The notes beneath the pieces were generated by a model. The model was not told the DNA's origin. It saw only the letters and a list, made by a program, of their open reading frames with translations, and did no database searches. DNA of 64,000 nt, taken from contig NW_006768799.1 in the NCBI RefSeq assembly GCF_000204055.1, forward strand, positions 445,040 to 509,039, written 5' to 3'. Made by a program: the position numbers and the translations under genes. Below are positions 57,601 through 64,000 of this stretch, one piece after another. Source of the stretch: Melampsora larici-populina 98AG31 (taxonomy: Eukaryota; Basidiomycota; Pucciniomycetes; Pucciniales; Melampsoraceae). The first letter of the stretch is position 1, and every line of letters begins with the position of its first letter.

Positions 57601-60600
57601 GATTGAATCGAAATGGTATGCATTCGGATCTCAAGCTTTGGCAAGATTTCAAAATCGATTAGAAGAATGGCCGCAATTGGCAGCTGCCGTTTCAGAAGTC
57701 GAATCTTTAAAACTTACACATCCTGAAGTGTATCTTCGAGCGAAATCGGTCTTGACGGGTGATCGGTTTGATGAAAATCAATACCTTGCAACTTTGGTTG
57801 GAAAAGGAGGAGATGACGATCTAGTGACTGGAGGTTTAATTGGAGATCAACAACTTACAAGAACAAATTCAGAGGATTCAGACGAACCGCTTGCACTACT
57901 GTTTCCTGCGATTCAATCTGATGACGATCTAATCAAAAGAGAACTCAAACGAAGAAAGATGTTAGGAACTTATCAACAAGATCAATCATCACAAGAAAGA
58001 GATCCAAGATTGATGACTTCAAAAGAAAGTTTTATTGAACCACCTGAAGCGACTTCAGATAAGATTTTATTTATAGTCAATAATCTAGCACCGAATAATT
58101 TAGATTCAAAATTATCTGAACTTTCTAATGCACTTAGTCCAGAGTTTGATGGGTGGTTTTCAAAATATTTTGTAACTCAACGTGTTTCAATCGAACCAAA
58201 CAATCATGGATTATACTTAAATTTGATCGATAAATTATCTAGACCTTCAATCATTAAACAAATCACAAATGAAACTTTGATGAAATGTGGTAGAATGTTA
58301 GAATCAGAAGCTACATTAAGATCAGGAGCCGATCGAACGATTTTAAAGAATTTAGGATCATGGCTTGGTCAATTAACTTTAGGAAGAGATAAACCGATCA
58401 AACATCGACAAATTTCATTCAAAGATTTGTTATCACAAGGATTACGATCGAATAGATTAATAGTAGCTATCCCATTTGTTTGTAAAGTCTTAGAGCAAGC
58501 AAGTAAGAGTAAGATTTTCAGACCACCTAATCCTTGGTTAATGTCAATCTTATCTGTCTTGGTGGAATTATATAGTAGAGCAGGATTAAAATTAAATCTA
58601 AAGTTTGAAATTGAAGTGTTGTGTAAAGCTTTAGAAGTAGAATTGAACGAGATTAAAGGATCAGAAGAAGTTCGAAGAGAACTAGAAGAAGTAGAAGAGA
58701 TGAAAAAGATCAAAGAAGGTAGAGAGATTGGAGAAGGAGCGACTTCAAGTCAATTACCATTACATTCACTTCATCAACACTTAGGAACAGATGCAGGAGT
58801 GACAGGTGGAAGAACAAGTGAAATGGAGATTGAGAATGTGATTGGTAGAGCTACTGGAATGATGTCACAACAACAAAGTTCACTTCAACAATCACTTCAT
58901 CAACAACAAGTTTCTGTTGATGGGATTGAAGGTGTGGGGAAGATTATGGGAGGTGGATTACAACCGTTATCTACTGGTCAAGGAGGATTAGGTGGACAAG
59001 TGGGATATGCGAATAGTTTACAAGGTAAGAGTTTGTTTCAAGTCATGATTTTCTTTTGGAAAAGAAGCGATCTTGTTCAATTGATTTCTCTTTTTGGGAT
59101 TGAATTGTAGATTTATTGAAACAAGCTTTAGTCGAATTACCTTTATTGATGAGGTTTGGAACTACTGGAGGTTCTGGGAATGGGATGTCTAATGATGAGA
59201 ATCGAATGAAATGGTGGAGAGGAATCGTATTTAATTCGATTGAAAGAGCCATTCGAGATGTAAGTATTGAAATCTTATCATTCTTCGATCTTTCCCCAAT
59301 ACTAATTTTCGGAATTCTTGGTTGGATTGAATTCGAAATAAGATTATTGGACCAGTAGTCGAAAGATCAGTCACGATTGCAAGTCTTTCAACTCGAGAAT
59401 TAATGTTGAAAGATTTTGCAATGGAAGGAGATGAAAATAAGATGAGATTAGGTTCAATGATGATGGTTAGAGGTTTAGCTGGTTCATTAGCTCTAGTGAC
59501 TACAAAAGAACCTCTAAGGAATATGATCATTAGTAATCTTAGATCTTCGGTTTCTTCTTTTGATCAAGTTTGTGATTTCTTAATCTTCCTTTTCCTTTCT
59601 GTCTGAAATTAGAGACTGATTCTTTTTTTTGATCGTGATGGTTTAGTGGACAGTCGAAGAAGACGAGATTTTAGGTGTTACTAATGAGAATTTAGAAGTT
59701 GGATGTCAGGTTATTGAAAAAGTTGCGGCTCAGAAGGCTATGATGGAAATCGAAATTAGTTTAGGACCTGCTTTTGAAGCTAGAAGAAGACATAGAGAGG
59801 TAGGCTACAAAGATTTTATAGTTTTTTCCTCTCGATTCTCAATCATTGAATTTGATAATTTTTTTACTGATCAATTTGAACGTTCTTTTTGCGATAGCAT
59901 ACCACCAATGCATTTTGGGATACATCTGCAATGGCAGCATCCCATTATTCTGGAATGTTACCTATGCCATTAAGATTAAAATTAGGAGGATTAGATGAAG
60001 ATCAATTGAGGATTTATCAAGAATTTTCAATTCATCAATCGATTCCTTCTACCGGTAATCCTAATAATTCTACTTGGGGTAATTCTGGTTTACAATCACA
60101 AGGTGGGAATAAAGATGATGAAGGGGCAGGAAGGGAAGGTGAAGTTAGACAGAAGGATGTGGTTAATGAAGCTATGAATGCAATCAATGTAAGTGGTTCT
60201 ATAAAGCGACTTAAACTCTGAACGAAATCTTGAATTGATTTGTTTTTGTATTTCTAGTCTTTGGCAGCTGAATTAGATTCAACAACCAATGTAGATGAAA
60301 GTTCGATTAAAGAAGGATTAGAAACTTTGATGGGATATCTAAATGAAGGAGGAGCTACTTTAATGGTTGCACAAAAATCAGTTGCAATGTTATATAGATC
60401 TCAATCTGATAGATTAGGACGTGAAGTGTTTGTTAGAGTCTTGGAAAGGATTTGTTTCTTGAGTCCTAAAGTCGGACAAGAAGTCTGTCAATGGTTGTTA
60501 TATGCTGATGATGAAGTAAGTTTCTCCTTTTCCTTTTCAAGAAGTTGACATTATGTCGAGAAATCTGATTTTTTTTTGTCAAAATTGTAGAGGAAGTATA

Positions 60601-62776
60601 GTGTTCCGGTTACTTTGGCATTAGTTTCAAGAAGGATTGTACCGGTTGTTGAATTCGATGGTGTTATGGCTAGATTGATCTTGAAGGATTTTAAACCCAC
60701 TCTCATGAGTTTTGTGGCGCAATTCTTGGTGGCTATTGTGGAATCTGAAGGTTGTGTAATACCGATTGGAATGATGAAACATTCAATTATGACTTTGAAT
60801 AGAGCTGTTCAAATTGGTCGTGCAAGTCCTGAGTAAGTCTTTTGATTTTAATTGAAAATTAGATATCAAAATAGGACTTGATGAGTTTTTTTCTATGATA
60901 GGGTGACAAGTATCATGGAAAGAATGCAAAACAAATTATCAGTAGTGATGAGTAAAGAATCAGATCCGAAATCGATAAACAACAACAACACAAGTACAAG
61001 AGAAGAGAATGAATTAAGAGAACAATTAAGTTTTTGTTTTGCAGAATGGATTCGAATCTATTCGAATTCATATTCAATAGAGAAACCATTTATAGATTTT
61101 GTTGGATCATTACAAGCACATGGAATTTTAAAAGGAGAAGAACTTTCATCAGCATTCTTTCGAATTTGTATGGAATTAAGTTTAGATTCATATATCAAAT
61201 CTAAAGCAAATGGAGGACAACCTAATAGAGGAATTTTTCAACCAGTCGATGGATTTGCAAAATTGATTTCATTAATGATCAAATACCATACAGACCCAAC
61301 AGGTGAAGATATTGGTAAAGCTAAAACTCATTATATGATGAAATTATTATCAATTGTTTTATTGGTGATGAGTAAATTTCAAAAAGAATTAGGTCAACAT
61401 TTTCAACAAAAACCGTTTTTTAGATTCTTTTCTAGTTTATTGGTTCATTTAAATTCACTAGAATCACATCTTGGTAATTCTTATCAATCTTTGATGATGA
61501 CTATCAGGTTAGTTTGAATGCTTTTGATCTTCTTTTTGAAATAAAAGAGTGATATATTAGGCACTAAAATGATTTGTTTTTGCTTTGAATCGTAGTAATT
61601 TGATTGATTCGATGCAACCTGCGAACTTCCCTGGATTTGCTACTTCTTGGATGGCATTAATTAGTCATCGACTATTGATGCCTAAATTATTGATGTTTAA
61701 AGATCGAGAAGGATGGCCAACAGTTCATAGATTACTTTTAACGCATTTAAAGTTTTTAAACCCGTTTTTAAAAGAAAATCAAAAGATGGATGAAGTCTCA
61801 CAAACACTTTATACAGGCACTGTACGAATCTTTTTAGTGTTATTACACGATTTTCCAACCTTCTTAGCATTTTATTATCATTCATTCCTTAATGGATTAC
61901 CGATTTATGCTATTCAATTAAGTAATGTGATCTTAGCTGCTTATCCGGTTGGAATTAGATTAGTAGATCCATTTGTTAGTGGGTATCAATTAGAAAATAG
62001 TTTAGAAGTTAAATCAATACCATTAATCGGCTCTGATTTTACAAGTGTTTTAGAAATCAATGGAATCAAAGAAAGGTTTGAAAAGGTTTTCAGTTTAGTT
62101 GAACTTGGAATTGGAGGAAGAACAGAATTAGAAATCGAAAGGAAAGAATTAATTGTAGAGTTCAAGAATCGAATTGAAATTGATAGGAAATCTTCGAATG
62201 GATTGATCAATGCATTGGTTTTGACACTTGGAATTAAAGCGATTGGGACTGGAAAGTTTGGGGATGTTGGGAATGGGTTTGATGAAAGTTGTGAATCTGT
62301 GATTATCTTGAAAGAACTTATTGAAACATCTGATCCAGAAGGTTCGTTATGATTTCTTTTTCATTGCTTCTTTTTTGGAATTGAAAACTGATGTTTTTTT
62401 GGGGGATTCAGTTCGATATATGATACTTGTTTCATGTATATATCAATTAAGATGGCCAAATGCACATACGAATTGGTATGTAAACTTATTACTGAACATT
62501 TATTCCAACAAAACCAATTCTTCAAGTTCGATCACTTCAACCAACACAAACGGAAGTCATTCAAGAGAAATCATTAAAGAACAAATCTTAAGAGTCTTCT
62601 TGGAAAGAATCTTGGTACAAAGACCTCATCCGTTTGGAATAATTTATGGATTTATTAAATTATTGGGATTGATGAAAGAAGAAAAAGAGAAAGATGGAGA
62701 GATTGGAGGATTGAGAGTGATTGAAGAATGTAAAGAATTAAAAGCATTGTTTGGGATTTGTAGAAGGTTTGTTTAA
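54613..62776 (+). CDS. NOT1: CCR4-NOT complex scaffold subunit Not1 (CNOT1)
   Basis: Twelve exons in phase: 54613-54771, 54843-56594, 56675-59024, 59111-59259, 59343-59567, 59647-59799, 59898-60188, 60258-60515, 60591-60832, 60902-61507, 61596-62341 and 62412-62776. They encode about 2,431 residues, close to other Not1 proteins. Visible domains: N-terminal HEAT region (LFYIQRLIHASISALGFQ) with a Pro-rich insertion; TTP-binding-type domain around residues 840-1010 (FDEYKFFATYPAKELGLTA); the CAF1-binding MIF4G domain at about 1095-1300 (KILFIVNNLAPNNLDSKL); the DUF3819/CNOT9-binding region at about 1420-1700; and the Not1 superhelical domain at about 2060-2431 (ATSWMALISHRLLMPKLL, LRWPNAHTNWY). 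Not1 holds the deadenylases and NOT module together for mRNA decay and translational repression. Linkers carry poly-Asn/Ser and Gln-rich runs. The start at 54613 is the first ATG of the exon and could be incomplete. Confidence 0.95.
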
Positions 62777-64000
62777 AGATTTGAAAGATAAAAAAGATTG
62801 AAAAGGATAAGAAAGAAGTATAGAATAGATTGGATTGGATTGGACTGGATTGGAAAGAAATTGTATTTTGAAAAAAGTGATGTGAAGGGGTGGATTGATT
62901 TTTTTCTTGTGTGCGTTGTGTGTGTGTGTGTTTTTAGATATGAAACAAAATGTTTGTTGATTTTTTTAGAAGAAAAAAAATCGTTATCTTTTCTTTTCTG
63001 TTTTCTTTTCTCTTTTTTTTTTATTCTTCTTCCTTTTTTTTTCTTTTTGGTTCTGGTTTCTTAAATCTTTTTACTTGGAGAATTTGATGGGATATATATA
63101 TATATTCATATATAATGGTAAATATATAAATATACGTATAATTTTTTTTTCTGGAAGTTGTTGAATGAAGAGAATTAGAAAAGAGGAAGAGTATGAGAGA
63201 TACATGGTCAAAAGTGGAATGAGTTGAGTGGTTGTTTTTTTTAGATTAGAGGAAAATGTTAATGTCGATTACATAGATTTTTGTATTTTTTGCTCTTGCT
63301 TTATGTCTTGGAGAACAAATCTAGTGATTGAGAGCGTTTTGAAATGAATGTACATAGGTATTGTAAATTAAAATATATACAAATCATAAAGTGATCTTCA
63401 TCTCAGTGAATTCAAAATACAATGGTATGATTATACATAAACCTGATATTGGATTTTCCCTTTTGAAGAGTACTTATTCAGTTCAGAAATCAGTGATCTA
63501 CATCTCATTGGTATATATGTATGTACAAAAGAGGTTCGATGTCAATTTGAAGAAAGTGTCTTCAAAGGGAGATTTAATTTCAGGGTAAGTTCATCTTTCA
63601 AAAGCTTTTTGATAAGATAAGAAGATATTTTGAGGAAAGTTTATGAGATAAATAATTTATTTTAACATCTTGGAAACTGGAATGAATTCCAAGCATGTGA
63701 AAGACATCTCAAAAGATACAATGGATCCTGATGGTAGACAATAATGACATTGAAGCCCATGATCAAGATTTTTTTTGGGCTATCCCGTCCGCCTTTGCTC
63801 GCTAAAACTTTACAGACCAGACAGCTGATCATTATTGCCCCTCCGGACTTAACACCGTGGCAAAGACCCCAAGTGACTCTTCAAGGAAGCTTCCTGAGAA
63901 AGAAAAGACGTAGGAACATTGGGGTGTAGGACTGGACGCGGCCGCGCGAGGGCCTTAGTAGGGAATCCGCAAGGAATTGGCAGACAATTTGACAAATCTG
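62777..64000. other. 3' flank of NOT1 and right window edge
   Basis: Starts with T-rich 3' flanking sequence (62880-63060), a GT microsatellite near 62917-62932 and TATATATA runs at 63093-63140. A plus-strand ORF at 63744-63929 is unrecognised. From about 63770 to the edge the base composition becomes more GC-rich, with CGCGGCCGCGCG at 63938-63949, possibly the beginning of another gene, but nothing could be identified. Confidence 0.4.

Noticed and set aside
1..64000. CRISPR arrays, bacterial operons, tRNA or rRNA genes
   Set aside because: No regularly spaced repeats or RNA-gene motifs were found by reading, and the intron-rich genes show a eukaryotic genome.

Overview
The window looks like nuclear DNA of a basidiomycete fungus, most plausibly a rust (Pucciniales). 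It is AT-rich, its genes are densely interrupted by introns of about 50-150 bp with GT..AG ends, non-coding stretches are long, and Ty3/gypsy and small DNA transposons are abundant. The species assignment is inference; no rRNA or marker locus is present. Exon boundaries were placed by eye from splice sites, phase continuity and family conservation.

Layout, left to right: a weak partial gene at the left edge (minus); a secreted PL20-like polysaccharide-lyase-type protein (1030-2322); a repeat-rich gap; a small secreted cysteine-rich candidate (4370-4648, minus); the Spp2/GPKOW splicing factor (6837-8502, minus), divergent from a riboflavin-type deaminase (8733-9289); an almost intact Ty3/gypsy element (9618-17731) with a 1,004-bp Harbinger-like element nested in its 3' LTR; GET4 (17931-19200); a gap with nested MITEs; a secreted Lys/Ala-rich protein built on 11-residue repeats (24266-25453); two tandem paralogous single-pass membrane proteins (26891-27691 and 29452-30999, minus); ribosomal protein eL41 (32096-32345), recognisable but 2 nt short; an unrecognised 359-aa gene (34060-35222, minus); a second, damaged chromodomain Ty3/gypsy element (36791-42782, minus); a MITE-rich gap; an 18-exon amino-acid permease (47911-50854); and NOT1, the scaffold of the CCR4-NOT complex (54613-62776).

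The host genes are independent and do not form one pathway. Housekeeping genes for splicing, tail-anchored protein insertion, mRNA deadenylation, translation and riboflavin synthesis are mixed with genes suited to a plant-associated fungus: secreted candidates and a nutrient permease. The most notable observations are a -1 frameshift site joining gag and pol in element 1, a self-priming site in element 2, the 2-nt deficit in eL41, the 11-residue-repeat secreted protein, the tandem membrane-protein paralogs, and several nested or hairpin-forming short elements. I did not find a clearly new multi-gene system.
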